Positions 35,041 through 35,390 of a stretch of DNA of 35,390 nucleotides are shown piece by piece. The position numbers and the translations under genes are program-made. Origin of the DNA: Rhodospirillaceae bacterium (lineage in GTDB: Bacteria > Pseudomonadota > Alphaproteobacteria > Rhodospirillales > Magnetospirillaceae); NCBI GenBank assembly GCA_013349665.1, contig DUZF01000004.1, forward strand, positions 1 to 35,390, given 5' to 3'. A model generated the notes under the pieces. It did no database searches. It saw nothing but the letters and a program-made list of their open reading frames with translations, and was not told the DNA's origin. Each line of letters opens with the position of its first letter. Position 1 is the first letter of the stretch.

Positions 35041-35390
35041 CTATTCTCCTTTTGATTGCTCGGGGGCAATCTCTGTGCCGCCAATTAACGTAAAACCTGC
35101 CCAATGAAGGGGATGCGCGGTCGCAGGACTCTTATTCAAGACGAGCTGGGCGGCCCTCAGACTTTCGGCATATCCGTCACTTGGATTGACGGCATGCCGG
35201 GAAAACATTTCACTCATCATGGCCATCGTTGAAGCGGACGGCACCGACCAGTGGCTGGCCAGGACAGACCGCGCACCGGCATGAAAAAAAATGTCGGCCA
35301 GGCTGGACAGGCTTTCGCCGCCGAAGCGGGTACCCTGTACCGCCGTATTGCAGGCTGACAGCACCACCAGGTCGGCATCCAGCTTCAGCG
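35041..35390 (-). CDS. CHAT-domain (caspase-like) protein, C-terminal part, truncated by window edge
   Basis: LKLDADLVVLSACNTAVQGTRFGGESLSSLADIFFHAGARSVLASHWSVPS...AESLRAAQLVLN...HPLHWAGFTLIGG: CHAT signature with candidate catalytic Cys in LSACNT. Reading frame is open to 35390. Confidence 0.9.
   Translation of the reverse strand, partial: LKLDADLVVLSACNTAVQGTRFGGESLSSLADIFFHAGARSVLASHWSVPSASTMAMMSEMFSRHAVNPSDGYAESLRAAQLVLNKSPATAHPLHWAGFTLIGGTEIAPEQSKGE

Noticed and set aside
1-35390. tRNA, rRNA, CRISPR array, transposase or integrase genes
   Set aside because: None recognised on either strand from reading the sequence and the ORF track; a tRNAscan/CRISPR search would be needed to exclude small elements.

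Overview
GC-rich alphaproteobacterial-looking window (taxonomy is inference) dominated by nucleotide second-messenger signalling and one catabolic-looking operon. Left part (1-13 kb): a 5'-truncated receiver-domain remnant, an EAL protein, a Cache/PAS histidine kinase, then a cAMP module on the minus strand: TPR/beta-barrel protein -> FecR protein -> CHASE2 class III cyclase -> Thr/Ser-rich repeat protein, with a divergent Crp-family regulator. Near-consensus CRP operators (TGTGA-N6-TCACA) lie upstream of both the cyclase operon and the repeat-protein gene. In both cases the operator sits at the same distance from a candidate -10 hexamer (class II geometry). An Flp-type pilin and an MCP with a CxxCH site and a C-terminal hemerythrin domain follow. 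Middle part (13-26.4 kb): a tightly overlapping minus-strand operon encoding an acetophenone/acetone-carboxylase-like complex (two HyuA-type subunits, one HyuB-type subunit, a small double-CxxC subunit), a UroD-like protein, a PaaK-like CoA ligase and a CobW-type GTPase. Upstream are a PIN/Phd toxin-antitoxin pair with a twin-palindrome operator, a ferredoxin, a geranylgeranyl-reductase/FixC-like flavoprotein and a radical SAM protein with an unusual CX4CX2C motif. Right part (26.5-35.4 kb): a GGDEF-EAL protein overlapping convergently with a TpsB/ShlB transporter gene, a second Crp-family regulator, a pseudokinase fused to a cyclic-nucleotide-binding domain, a second CHASE2 cyclase, a secreted FecR-like protein and the C-terminal part of a CHAT (caspase-like) protein cut by the window edge. 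The best candidates for an undescribed system are the paired CHASE2-cyclase/CRP modules, one linked to pseudokinase-cNMP, CHAT and TpsB, and the Apc-like carboxylase operon with UroD, PaaK and CobW.
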